The position numbers and the translations under genes were made by a program. DNA of 64,000 nucleotides from SpSt-77 sp049972045 (GTDB lineage: Bacteria > Chloroflexota > Anaerolineae > B4-G1 > DUEL01): positions 1-64,000 of the forward strand of contig JBMFKS010000003.1 in the NCBI GenBank assembly GCA_049972045.1, read 5' to 3'. Numbering within the stretch: the stretch's first letter is position 1; the number at the start of each line of letters is the position of its first letter. The notes under the pieces are model-generated. The model was not told the origin of the DNA and did no database searches. It worked only from the letters and a program-made list of their open reading frames with translations. This document shows, piece by piece, positions 1-7,412 of the stretch.

Positions 1-208
1 TGGCCGTCGGCGTCGGCGTGGGGGTGGGGGTCGGCGTCGGCAACGGGGTGGCTGTGGCCGTCGGCGACGGGGTGGCCGTCGCCAGCGGCACCAGGGTGGG
101 CGGGAGGTAGGCCGTCCGGTCGGTCGCGGCCGACCCGGAAGAGGTGCAGCCTGCCAGCAGAAGTAGGAGGCAGGAGGCAAGAGGCAGAAGGCGGGATGCG
201 GGGTGCAT
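1..208 (-). CDS. Lipoprotein with Thr-Pro linker (3' part outside window)
   Basis: Translation from the ATG at 208 gives a signal peptide with positively charged residues, a Leu-rich core and the lipobox LAGC, so the protein should be lipid-anchored at about Cys21. The mature part starts with a Ser/Gly/Ala stretch and then turns into repeated Thr-Pro pairs from about residue 44 to the window edge. Such linkers are common in exported Chloroflexota proteins and usually space a folded domain away from the membrane. The functional domain lies beyond position 1, so the role is unknown. The start is 5 bases after the stop of the upstream decarboxylase gene, with GGTGGAG as ribosome binding site, so it is the last visible gene of the 4286-1 operon. 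The signal peptide is encoded by seven-base repeats. Confidence 0.75.
   Translation of the reverse strand, partial: MHPASRLLPLASCLLLLLAGCTSSGSAATDRTAYLPPTLVPLATATPSPTATATPLPTPTPTPTPTPTA
160..208 (-). repeat. Heptamer repeat inside the lipoprotein signal peptide
   Basis: Read on the minus strand, the bases encoding the signal peptide are a run of imperfect seven-base units of the type CCTGCCT (CCCGCAT, CCCGCCT, TCTGCCT, CTTGCCT, CCTGCCT). Seven is not a multiple of three, so successive units are read in different frames and give Leu, Pro, Ala, Ser and Cys. Confidence 0.6.
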
Positions 209-212
209 CGGT

Positions 213-1235
213 TTACTCCACCGGATTCGGGATGAGAACGGCTCCCGGCCCCGGGCGGCAGGGGATGACGTCCTGGACGCCGGGCAGGGCTTCCAGGTCG
301 GCCTGGAGCCGGTCGGCGCAGGAGGGGAGGGTCAGGACATGGACGTTGGGCCCGGCGTCTATGGTGAAGTAGGCCTCCAGGCCCTCCCGCCGCCAGGCCT
401 GAATCCGGTGCATGACGGTGAGGGTCTCCGGGAGCCAGTAGATGAGGGATGGGCGGGAGGTCATCATCACCGCGTGCATCAGCAGCGCGTCCTCTTCGGC
501 GGCCTGGCCCAGCGCGGCGAAGTCCCGACGGGCCAGCGCGTCCAGCAATTGTCGGTTCAGTTCGGCCACGCGGGCTACTCGGGCCCGGTGGAGGGCACTG
601 GTCGGCGCCAGGTGGTGCCCCTCGCTGGAAGGGACCGCCTTCTCGGCCCGGGAGACGACGACAATCAGGTCCCGGACGTCCCACCAATCCGGGCCGTAGA
701 GGGGTTCGGCGAAGGCGTCCTCGTCCCGCGCGCCGGTGTGGAGGAGGACGAATCCGCCGAAGAGGGAGCGGGCGGCGGAGCCGGAGCCCCGCCGGGCCAG
801 AAGGCTCAGGTCGCGGGGGGAGAGGTCCAGGCCCAGCGCGGCCGCGCCCGCAACGGTCAGCGCGGCGAAGCCGGAGGCGGATGCGGCGATCCCTGCGCCG
901 GCCGGGAAGTTGTTGCGGGAGACCACCCGCGCGCGCCAGGAGACGCCCACCCGTCCCCGCAGAAGGTCCAGGTGGCGGGATACCCGCTCCCGGGCCGGGC
1001 CCGTCAGTGGCTTCCCGTCCACCGTGATCTCATCCTCGGGCCAGTCGGCCCGGAAGGCGACGGTGGTGATCGTGCGCGCCTGGTCCAGGGTGATGGAGAC
1101 GGAGTCGTTGGCCGGGATGCGCAGGTCGGGGTCGGCGTTGCCCCAGTACTTGGTCAGCGCGATGTTCGCTCCGGCTTCGGCGGTGGCCCGGAATTCGGAC
1201 GCGGATGAACGCGGATGGACACGGATTTCTTCCAC
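213..1235 (-). CDS. mvaD: Diphosphomevalonate (or phosphomevalonate) decarboxylase
   Basis: A GHMP-superfamily decarboxylase of 340 residues that makes isopentenyl diphosphate (or isopentenyl phosphate) by ATP-dependent decarboxylation of a phosphorylated mevalonate. Diagnostic stretches are NIALTKYWG near residue 25, the phosphate-binding loop NNFPAGAGIAASASGFAAL near 110, RRGSGSAARSLFGGF near 150, and FTIDAGPN near 290 with the Asp expected for catalysis. The start is GTG, sharing one base with the TAG of the upstream gene. The first 15 residues are encoded by a degenerate repeat of the ATCCGCGT type and do not look like family sequence. Some Chloroflexi (Roseiflexus) have a homologue acting on the monophosphate in a modified mevalonate route, so the substrate cannot be fixed from sequence here. 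Confidence 0.88.
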   Translation of the reverse strand: MEEIRVHPRSSASEFRATAEAGANIALTKYWGNADPDLRIPANDSVSITLDQARTITTVAFRADWPEDEITVDGKPLTGPARERVSRHLDLLRGRVGVSWRARVVSRNNFPAGAGIAASASGFAALTVAGAAALGLDLSPRDLSLLARRGSGSAARSLFGGFVLLHTGARDEDAFAEPLYGPDWWDVRDLIVVVSRAEKAVPSSEGHHLAPTSALHRARVARVAELNRQLLDALARRDFAALGQAAEEDALLMHAVMMTSRPSLIYWLPETLTVMHRIQAWRREGLEAYFTIDAGPNVHVLTLPSCADRLQADLEALPGVQDVIPCRPGPGAVLIPNPVE

Positions 1236-2431
1236 TACTCTTGGGCCAATAACTCTACCTCGGTGACCAGCGCGTCAAAGGAGTGGCCCGAGGCGTAAAG
1301 GGTGACTGACTTGATCAGCGCTGGCGGCGCGTCGCTCTGCATCAGATTCTCGGAATCGTAGGAAGCCCAGGTCTGGAGAGGAATCGGGTCGCTCCACCAG
1401 TACAGGTAGTCGGTAGCGGCTTTCGGGATGGAGTAGAAACCGTGATACCAGGTTCGGTCTCCCCCGTAGATGTCCTGGTAGTCTATTTTGACAATGATCG
1501 GGCATTCGGAGCCTGCCGAACCGCAGCCGGGCAGGCTCTGGCCCTGGATCATCACGTTGAGGTGGAGGACCAGGGATGTGAAGTCCCGCACGTCGTAATT
1601 GAGCACCTGTCGGATGCCCACTTCCGCGTGGCCGATGCCCTCCCGGAAGAAGCGGGCGGCGGGGCGTCCCTCTACGGTTGTCGTCTGGACGGTGCCGGCC
1701 TCAATGAAGTAGGACTCCCAACCGACTTCCAGCGGCTGGCGGAAGTCGCCGTTGACCAGCAGGTTGCGCGCGGCGGGGAGCACTTCCAGCGGTGTCGGCC
1801 CCGCCTGGGCGATGGTGCGCTGGGCATCCTTCAGGGAGACGGAGTGCTTTGCTGTGGAAATCACCTCTGCGTGGCCCTCACGGACGATGAATTCGGTGAG
1901 GGAGCCGTAGACGCGCGCTTCATAACTGCCCGCCGTCAACACTGCAGTGAGATGGGGGGTGTCCAGTTGAGCCGTCGTCTCCCGCCCCCCTGTCGGGAAG
2001 AGGGTGATGCGCACCCGCCCGGACTCCACCTGCAGGCGGACGCGGTGGGGGAGGGGGCTGATGCCGAAGCGCGGGGAACGGGCGGAAGTCACGCGGAGGC
2101 GGGTGTCGCCGTAGACCTGGACCGTCGCCACGACTTCGGACTCGGAGGCGGGCGCGTAGAAGGTCAGGAGGGCCTGAGCGGCGCTGTCGGTGGTCAACAC
2201 GCTGCCTGCCGGGACGTCCCAGGTGGGGTCCCGCAGAGCGATGAGGTCGCCTCGCCCGCCGCGCTGCAGGCTCGGCGTCCCCTGCTGGGGCTGCAAGAGG
2301 GTGGGCTGGGCGCGGGTGGCGGTCAGCAGGAACTGCCGGATTCCCAGCGGCACGCCCACCGCCAGGCCCACGCAGAGGGTGAAGGAGATGAGCAGGATGA
2401 TCCAGGCCAGCCGTTCCCGGTTCTGGGTCAT
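1235..2431 (-). CDS. Membrane-anchored FecR-like protein with a C-terminal beta-sandwich-like region
   Basis: A 398-residue protein with a short cytosolic start, one membrane segment (about residues 8-30) and a long outside part. Residues about 45-190 resemble FecR-type domains: a statement of a default value, strand-rich text, and a 'V.VREG.AEV' end. Residues from about 215 start with LLVNGDFRQPLEVGW, a pattern typical of carbohydrate-binding-like or LamG-like jelly-roll modules, and continue to the end. The ATG at 2431 overlaps the TGA of the acylphosphatase gene by four bases (ATGA), which is why it is preferred over an upstream in-frame start. The ligand and role are unknown. It is probably not an iron-signalling FecR, since no sigma factor is nearby. 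Confidence 0.7.
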   Translation of the reverse strand: MTQNRERLAWIILLISFTLCVGLAVGVPLGIRQFLLTATRAQPTLLQPQQGTPSLQRGGRGDLIALRDPTWDVPAGSVLTTDSAAQALLTFYAPASESEVVATVQVYGDTRLRVTSARSPRFGISPLPHRVRLQVESGRVRITLFPTGGRETTAQLDTPHLTAVLTAGSYEARVYGSLTEFIVREGHAEVISTAKHSVSLKDAQRTIAQAGPTPLEVLPAARNLLVNGDFRQPLEVGWESYFIEAGTVQTTTVEGRPAARFFREGIGHAEVGIRQVLNYDVRDFTSLVLHLNVMIQGQSLPGCGSAGSECPIIVKIDYQDIYGGDRTWYHGFYSIPKAATDYLYWWSDPIPLQTWASYDSENLMQSDAPPALIKSVTLYASGHSFDALVTEVELLAQE

Positions 2432-2727
2432 AGGTAGATGATCCGGAAGTCGGTGAATTCGCCTGTGGGCTCTTCCCACTGGACAGCGACGTGGGTGACG
2501 TGGGCGGCAGGCGGCCCCACGTGGAGGAAGTCCAGGAACTCCCGCAGAGCGGCCCGGGGACCCTCAGCGACGGTTTCCACCGTCCCGTCCCAGCGGTTGG
2601 CCACCCAGCCGGTCAGGCCCAGGGCGCGTGCCCGCCGGACCGTGTAGTAGCGGAAGTTCACTCCCTGGACGATGCCCTCCACCACAGCATGGAGACGGGC
2701 GTTGTCGGTCGGCTTCGGTTCTCCCAT
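2428..2727 (-). CDS. acyP: Acylphosphatase
   Basis: A 99-residue cytosolic enzyme that hydrolyses acyl phosphates such as acetyl phosphate or 1,3-bisphosphoglycerate. The family signature VQGVNFRYYTVRRARALGLT is complete, with the catalytic Arg in NFR near residue 26, and the second signature GWVANRWDGTVE supplies the catalytic Asn. Length and fold fit the family. The gene lies 63 bases after the radical SAM gene and overlaps the next gene by four bases, so it is inside the operon. Confidence 0.95.
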   Translation of the reverse strand: MGEPKPTDNARLHAVVEGIVQGVNFRYYTVRRARALGLTGWVANRWDGTVETVAEGPRAALREFLDFLHVGPPAAHVTHVAVQWEEPTGEFTDFRIIYL

Positions 2728-2790
2728 TGCTCATCTCCCACCAAGAGAGCATAGGTTTTGTGGCGGCCAGAGGCCACCGCAGACCCGTTT

Positions 2791-3729
2791 TCAGAAGAAG
2801 AGCAGGCGGGGCACGCGGCGGTCCAATCGGTGGAGGCCCGCCTGACGGACTGTTTCCACTGCCTCCTCGTACTCCCGCCGGGTGATGGGCCGGTCCAGCG
2901 GCGGGTACTCGTGGGCCCGGTAGCAGGGCCGGTACTGGTCCATAACGTTGATGTACGTATCCCGTGAGACTTCCTGAGCCAGGAAGCGGGCGATTTCGGC
3001 CGTCCCGGCCAGGCCGCCGGGCAGGACCAGGTGGCGGACCAGAAGCCCGCGCCGCGCGATGCCCCGTTCGTCCAGCACCAGGTCGCCCACCTGCCGGTGC
3101 ATCTCCTTGACCGCCGCCCGATTGACCGCCGGGTAGTCCCGCACACGCGAGTAGCGGTAGGCCACCTCCGCGTCGGCGTACTTCATATCCGGCATATAGA
3201 TGTCCACTACGCCGTCCAGCAGGGCCAACGCCTCCCGTGAGTCGTAGCCGCCGGTGTTCCAGACCAGCGGCAGGCGCAGGCCGGCCTCGGCAGCGATGAG
3301 GACAGCGGCCAGGATGGGGGCCAGGACGTGGGTCGGCGAGACGAAGTTGATGTTATGGCACCCCTGGGCCTGGAGGGCCAGCATCATTGCGGCGATTTCC
3401 TCCGGCTCCACTTCCCGCCCATGTCCCAGTTGGCTGATGTCGTAGTTCTGGCAGTACTGGCAGTTCAGGTTGCACCAGGCGAAGAAGATAGTGCCGGAGC
3501 CCCGGTATCCTCGCAGCGGGTCCTCCTCCCCGAAGTGGGGCCCGTAACTGGAGACCAGTGCGCGCACCCCGGTGCGGCACGCGCCGACCGTCTCGTACCG
3601 GTCCACCCCGCATTTCCGACCGCAGAAGTCGCAGGCGTGGAGGCGGTCGTAGGCCAACTGGACGCGTCGGCGCAGTTCGCCAGTGGGAAGCAGGGCCCGG
3701 TATGCCGGTTCAACGGGTGAGTCCGCCAT
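2791..3729 (-). CDS. PflX-like radical SAM protein
   Basis: About 312 residues. The radical SAM cluster motif is CNLNCQYC (CX3CX2C), preceded by a Cys-rich N-terminal part (CDFCGRKCGV and ACRTG) as in COG1313/PflX proteins, which resemble pyruvate formate-lyase activating enzyme but have no settled substrate. Other family landmarks are NFVSPTHV, VWNTGGYDS and VDIYMPDMKY. The ATG at 3729 is chosen because the family sequence starts there. A GTG at 3768 would overlap the upstream gene by seven bases and has no clear ribosome binding site. No pyruvate formate-lyase gene is in the window, so the target remains unknown. Confidence 0.85.
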   Translation of the reverse strand: MADSPVEPAYRALLPTGELRRRVQLAYDRLHACDFCGRKCGVDRYETVGACRTGVRALVSSYGPHFGEEDPLRGYRGSGTIFFAWCNLNCQYCQNYDISQLGHGREVEPEEIAAMMLALQAQGCHNINFVSPTHVLAPILAAVLIAAEAGLRLPLVWNTGGYDSREALALLDGVVDIYMPDMKYADAEVAYRYSRVRDYPAVNRAAVKEMHRQVGDLVLDERGIARRGLLVRHLVLPGGLAGTAEIARFLAQEVSRDTYINVMDQYRPCYRAHEYPPLDRPITRREYEEAVETVRQAGLHRLDRRVPRLLFF

Positions 3730-3761
3730 ATCTCTGAGCAAGATGCAGGATGAATCCCGTG

Positions 3762-4286
3762 CTACCACGCAACAGGCACTTTTCGGTGACGGTACTGACG
3801 GTCAAAGACGTGGACGTAGCGGTAGCGGCGACCGAAGTCGTAGAGTTTCCAGGTCACCTCCACGTCTTTTTTACAGTACTCGGTCACCAGGTCCAGGCGG
3901 CCCTGCCGGAACCAGCGGACGGCGTCCAGGCCGTTCCCGCTTTTGCGCTCTCCCAGTGTGGCTGCGACCACGTCGTCCAGTTTGGGCCGCCAGCCCAGCG
4001 CGCGCTCCAGATGGAGCAACATATCCACCGTTGGCGGGAAGATCAGCCGCTGCGGGGCATAGGCCTGGAGGACCTCATAGTCAAAATGGTAGAGGTTGTA
4101 GCCCACCACCTGGTCAGCGGCCTGCAGCGCGGCAATGAGGTCACCGGCCTGGTCCTCGGTGTAGGCCCGGTAGAGGTCCTGGTCCGGGTCGTAGGTGACG
4201 CCCACGGACATCCGCAGGCGGCGGATATGGGCCCGCCCGCCCACTTCGTCAAAGGTATGTTGGGTTTCCAGGTCAAATACCAGCAT
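3762..4286 (-). CDS. DEDD-type 3'-5' exonuclease (RNase H-like fold)
   Basis: A 174-residue single-domain nuclease. The acidic residues of the family are visible in order: Asp and Glu in VFDLET (residues 3-8), Asp in NLYHFDYEVL near 68, and YCKKD near 138 with the Tyr and Asp of exonuclease motif III, placing it in the DEDDy group. Related stand-alone proteins are often annotated as predicted 3'-5' exonuclease or YprB-like. It is the first gene of a minus-strand operon and has its own promoter with an extended -10 at 4318-4323. The biological target (DNA or RNA) cannot be told. Confidence 0.82.
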   Translation of the reverse strand: MLVFDLETQHTFDEVGGRAHIRRLRMSVGVTYDPDQDLYRAYTEDQAGDLIAALQAADQVVGYNLYHFDYEVLQAYAPQRLIFPPTVDMLLHLERALGWRPKLDDVVAATLGERKSGNGLDAVRWFRQGRLDLVTEYCKKDVEVTWKLYDFGRRYRYVHVFDRQYRHRKVPVAW

Positions 4287-4317
4287 AGCGGTATCTCTGA
4301 GATTCTGGCAAGGATAG

Positions 4318-4326
4318 ATTATACCA
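4318..4326 (-). promoter_or_regulatory. Extended -10 promoter of the 4286-1 operon
   Basis: On the minus strand the sequence reads TGGTATAAT, a perfect -10 box with the TGn extension, ending 31 bases before the ATG at 4286. No good -35 box is seen at 16-18 bases, as expected for an extended -10 promoter. It is divergent to the plus-strand promoter 30 bases away. Confidence 0.65.
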
Positions 4327-4354
4327 CAAAATGGGAAACTGACCTATTGCGGTT

Positions 4355-4383
4355 TTGCCCGTGCTCTGCTCTGATGGTATAAT
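4355..4383 (+). promoter_or_regulatory. Sigma-70 promoter for the 4417 gene
   Basis: TTGCCC at 4355-4360, a 17-base spacer, and TATAAT at 4378-4383 preceded by TGG (extended -10). The predicted transcript starts near 4390, which leaves room for the GTG start at 4417 but hardly for the GTG at 4405. Confidence 0.7.
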
Positions 4384-4416
4384 ACAGCATGGGTCATACA
4401 AAAAGTGGGGACAACG

Positions 4417-5565
4417 GTGAAAAGGCGAAACGAGAAGCAAGAAATCCGCGAACTGGTGGAGCGGGGGATTGCGGCGGCCCGCGCCGAGCGAAAGGAAGAG
4501 GCGGAGGAGATTCTGCGCCAGGCCGTGGCGCTGGACCCCTATAACGAGCGGGCATGGCTCTGGCTGAGTGCGGTGGTGGAAGGAATAGAGGCCCAGCGGG
4601 AGTGCCTGCAGCAGGTCCTGAGGATCAACTCCTCCAATCCTTTCGCCCGCTCCGGGCTGTCCTTTCTCGGTCATTTGCGGGAAGGGTATGAGTACCTGGC
4701 GGCCCGGGCTCCCTGGATGGCCGGGCTGGAGGACGATCGGGTGCCCATAGATCGGCTGCCCCCTCAGCAGTGCCCTCGCTGTCGGCAAAGGAACCCGGGT
4801 TGGGCGTACATCTGCCATCGCTGTGGGGCCCCGCTGCATCGGGTGGATGTCAGGAAAGCAGTACGAGAGGATCTCCGGGGTGCTCGTCACCCTTCCCTGG
4901 CCCGCTCCTGGGTGGGCGCGGCCATTCTGGACCCGGACCTGGCCTTCGCCCCCGAAATTGCCCTGGCCTCCCCACTCCGGTCAGTCCTGAGCATTGCCCT
5001 GGGGGCTGTTGCGCTGACCCTGGCGCGCTGGATGGGCACTCTGCTGCTGGCTCTGTTCTCGCCCAGAGGTCTGACGTTCGGCATGGTGAACCTGCTCGCA
5101 GTGAAAGTTCTGGGCGACCTGGTCCGTCTGCTGGCGGGCGCCCTGATCGTCTGGCTCGGATTGGGGGTCGTCACCGAAAACATTGCTCGTTCTCGGGGCG
5201 GCACGGCTCCGGCCAGGGTTCACTACTACCTCGTCGCCGTCGCCATTTCCGGCTGGATGCCCATCGCAGGGGTTCTCAGCGTCATCGGCTGGGTGGTTCC
5301 CCTCCTGGTGCCGCGGGTGCCGCAGGCGTGGGCGATGGCGGCGGTCGGCGGCGTCCTCTTCCTGTACGCGGCCTCCCTGCTGATCCAGGCTGTCCGGACC
5401 GCTCATCGTCTGCCGCCGGGCCGCGAGGGGGCTGTCATCGGTCTGCTCCTGCTGGCCTCCGTGGGCCTCTACGGGTTCCTGGTGGCAACGGTGCCCCCTG
5501 CCTGGCGGGAGATTCTGCTGACCATTGTGCGACTCGTCATGCTCCCGATGGAAGTGGGGGGTTGA
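4417..5565 (+). CDS. TPR / zinc-ribbon / multi-span membrane protein
   Basis: About 382 residues in three parts. Residues 5-90 form a tetratricopeptide-like helical region (ALDPYNERAWLWLSAV is a typical repeat end). Residues about 115-140 hold a zinc ribbon, CPRC...CHRC. From about residue 180 there are roughly five hydrophobic segments resembling Yip1-type membrane domains. The start is uncertain: GTG at 4417 has GGGGA upstream at a good distance, and an in-frame GTG at 4405 would add four residues. It is followed at once by the YjbQ and hydantoinase genes with overlapping or near-overlapping ends, so these are one operon. I do not recognise a specific function. Confidence 0.75.
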   Translation: MKRRNEKQEIRELVERGIAAARAERKEEAEEILRQAVALDPYNERAWLWLSAVVEGIEAQRECLQQVLRINSSNPFARSGLSFLGHLREGYEYLAARAPWMAGLEDDRVPIDRLPPQQCPRCRQRNPGWAYICHRCGAPLHRVDVRKAVREDLRGARHPSLARSWVGAAILDPDLAFAPEIALASPLRSVLSIALGAVALTLARWMGTLLLALFSPRGLTFGMVNLLAVKVLGDLVRLLAGALIVWLGLGVVTENIARSRGGTAPARVHYYLVAVAISGWMPIAGVLSVIGWVVPLLVPRVPQAWAMAAVGGVLFLYAASLLIQAVRTAHRLPPGREGAVIGLLLLASVGLYGFLVATVPPAWREILLTIVRLVMLPMEVGG

Positions 5566-5567
5566 AC

Positions 5568-5987
5568 GTGGTGGTCACACGGGATTTGTCTCTATCTACT
5601 CGGGGGAACGGGGACGTCCGGGACATTACTGCCGAGTTGGTCCGCCTGGTGCGGGAGTCGGGCCTGCGGGCCGGCATTGTCACCGTCTTCTGTCCCGGGT
5701 CCACGGGGGCCCTGACCACGATGGAGTATGAGGATGGCGTCGTTGCCGACCTGCAGCAGGTGCTGGACGAAATCGTCCCGCCGGACCGTCCGTACCGGCA
5801 TCATCTGCGCTGGGGGGACGATAACGGCCATGCCCACATCCGCGCGGCGCTGATGGGGCCGTCTATCACCATTCCCTTCGTGGACCGCCGCCTGACGCTG
5901 GGGACATGGCAGCAGGTGGTTTTCTGCGACTTTGACACCCGACCGCGCACCCGCCGGCTGGTGGTGCAGATTATGGGGGAGGAATGA
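5568..5987 (+). CDS. yjbQ: YjbQ / UPF0047 family protein
   Basis: 139 residues, the family's usual length. Recognisable stretches are GIVTVFCPGSTGALTTMEYE, the HLRWGDDNGHAHIRAALMG core with conserved His and Asp residues, and the C-terminal TWQQVVFCDFD. The family has been linked to weak thiamine-phosphate synthase activity, but its true role is unsettled. The start is GTG at 5568 (alternatives TTG 5562 or GTG 5571), with a run of G as ribosome binding site. It begins within two bases of the preceding stop, and its TGA overlaps the ATG of the hydantoinase gene. Confidence 0.88.
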   Translation: MVVTRDLSLSTRGNGDVRDITAELVRLVRESGLRAGIVTVFCPGSTGALTTMEYEDGVVADLQQVLDEIVPPDRPYRHHLRWGDDNGHAHIRAALMGPSITIPFVDRRLTLGTWQQVVFCDFDTRPRTRRLVVQIMGEE

Positions 5988-7366
5988 AGTCCTATTCTTC
6001 GCAGACCGTTCTCATTCATGGAGGCACACTGGTCACCCCGGAGGGGGTGCTGGAGGCAGACCTGCTGATCCAGGGGGAGCGCATCCAGGCGATCGGGCAG
6101 GGCCTGCAGACGGCGCCCGATACGGTGGTCATAGAGGCGCAGGGGTTGCTGGTTCTGCCCGGCGTCATAGATAGCCACACGCACATCGCGCTGGATACAG
6201 GCATCTATCGCACCCCTGATGACTGGTTCATCGGCACCCGCGCCGCCGCTTGTGGCGGGGTCACCACGGTGGTGGATTTTGCCACCCAGTTCCCGGGTCA
6301 GACCCTCCGGCAGGCCGTGGAGGCGCGGCGGGAGGAAGCGCGCGATGCGGTGATAGACTATGCCTTCCACGTGATGGTCACCGACCTGCCGCCGGGCCGG
6401 GAGGGGGAACTGGCGGACCTGGTGGAATTGGGGACCCCCAGTATCAAACTCTACACCACATATCGGCCCAACTACTACGCGGACGATGCCACCGTCTTGC
6501 GCCTGATGGAGACGGCAGCCCGCCTGGGGGTTCTCCCCCTGGTCCACTGCGAGAACGATGCGCTGGTGACGGCGCGGACTCAGGCGCTGGTGAGCGAAGG
6601 GAAGACTTCCTGGCGGTTTCACGGTCAATCCCGTCCTGCGCTGGCGGAGACAGAGGCTGTTCGGCGGGTCCTCTTTCTGGCAGCGGCGGCGCGTTCCCCG
6701 GTCCACATTGTCCACTGCTCCGTGGCCGGATCGGTGGAGGCGGTGGCGCACGCGCGGGCGGAGGGGCAGGCTGCGACCTGCGAGACCTGTCCCCAGTACC
6801 TGTTGTTGGATGCCAAGCGGTACGAGGGGGAGGAGCCGTGGCGCTACATCCTCCAGCCCCCCCTGCGGGCCCCCGGGGAGCCAGAACGGCTGTGGGATTG
6901 GGTGGCGAAGGGGACGGTGGACTTTATCGCCACCGACCATTGTGACTACACCCGGTCCCAGAAGACCGAAGTGGATGATTTCACCCGCACCCCGGGCGGG
7001 TTGCCTGGGATGGAGACGCTCCTGCCGTTGATGTACACGTATGGGGTGGCGGCGGGGCGGCTGACGCTTCCCCAACTGGCCGCGCTGCTTTCCGCCAACC
7101 CAGCCCGGGTCTGGGGGCTATGGCCGCGCAAGGGGGCCCTGCTCCCTGGTTCCGATGCCGATGTGGTGCTTTACGACCCGCGCCCGGAGGGAACGATGCG
7201 CGCGGCCGACCTGCACCACCTGGCCGGGTACACTCCCTACGAAGGGATGCGGGTCCAGGGGCGGGTCCACCTGGTCTTCGCGCGGGGACAGATGGTGTTT
7301 CGGGAAGGGGAATTTATTGGTCGGCGGGGGAGGGGGAAGTTCATCCCTCGGGGCCCGCAGGCGTAG
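5984..7366 (+). CDS. hydA: Dihydropyrimidinase / D-hydantoinase
   Basis: A 460-residue amidohydrolase that opens cyclic amides such as dihydropyrimidines or hydantoins. The metal ligands are visible: DSHTH near residue 65, the carbamylated-Lys site SIKLYTTY near 150, HCEND near 188, HCSVAGS near 243 and ATDHCDY near 317. A C-terminal GSDADVVLYDP stretch is typical of the small beta-domain. The four-base ATGA overlap with yjbQ shows translational coupling. No dihydropyrimidine dehydrogenase or carbamoylase gene is in view, so the physiological substrate is open. It is distinct from dihydroorotase by its KLYTTY motif. Confidence 0.92.
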   Translation: MKSYSSQTVLIHGGTLVTPEGVLEADLLIQGERIQAIGQGLQTAPDTVVIEAQGLLVLPGVIDSHTHIALDTGIYRTPDDWFIGTRAAACGGVTTVVDFATQFPGQTLRQAVEARREEARDAVIDYAFHVMVTDLPPGREGELADLVELGTPSIKLYTTYRPNYYADDATVLRLMETAARLGVLPLVHCENDALVTARTQALVSEGKTSWRFHGQSRPALAETEAVRRVLFLAAAARSPVHIVHCSVAGSVEAVAHARAEGQAATCETCPQYLLLDAKRYEGEEPWRYILQPPLRAPGEPERLWDWVAKGTVDFIATDHCDYTRSQKTEVDDFTRTPGGLPGMETLLPLMYTYGVAAGRLTLPQLAALLSANPARVWGLWPRKGALLPGSDADVVLYDPRPEGTMRAADLHHLAGYTPYEGMRVQGRVHLVFARGQMVFREGEFIGRRGRGKFIPRGPQA

Positions 7367-7373
7367 CGGGAAC

Positions 7374-7408
7374 TGCGGGGGCTGGCGGCGAAGCCGCCAG
7401 CCCCCGCA
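7374..7408. terminator. Perfect 16-bp hairpin between convergent genes
   Basis: Arms 7374-7389 and 7393-7408 pair perfectly around a GAA loop. It sits between the ends of the hydantoinase gene and the convergent MBL gene, so it can act on both strands. There is no long T-tract on either side, so release may need a helper factor or a G+C-rich stem alone. Confidence 0.65.
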
Positions 7409-7412
7409 TCTT

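Noticed and set aside
144..1208. A 354-codon plus-strand frame opposite the decarboxylase and lipoprotein genes
   Set aside because: It is Gly/Arg/Asp-rich without motif, while the opposite strand has a full GHMP decarboxylase and a lipobox.
4273..4890. A 205-codon minus-strand frame across the start of the 4417 gene
   Set aside because: It runs over the divergent promoters and opposite the TPR and zinc-ribbon codons, with no motif.
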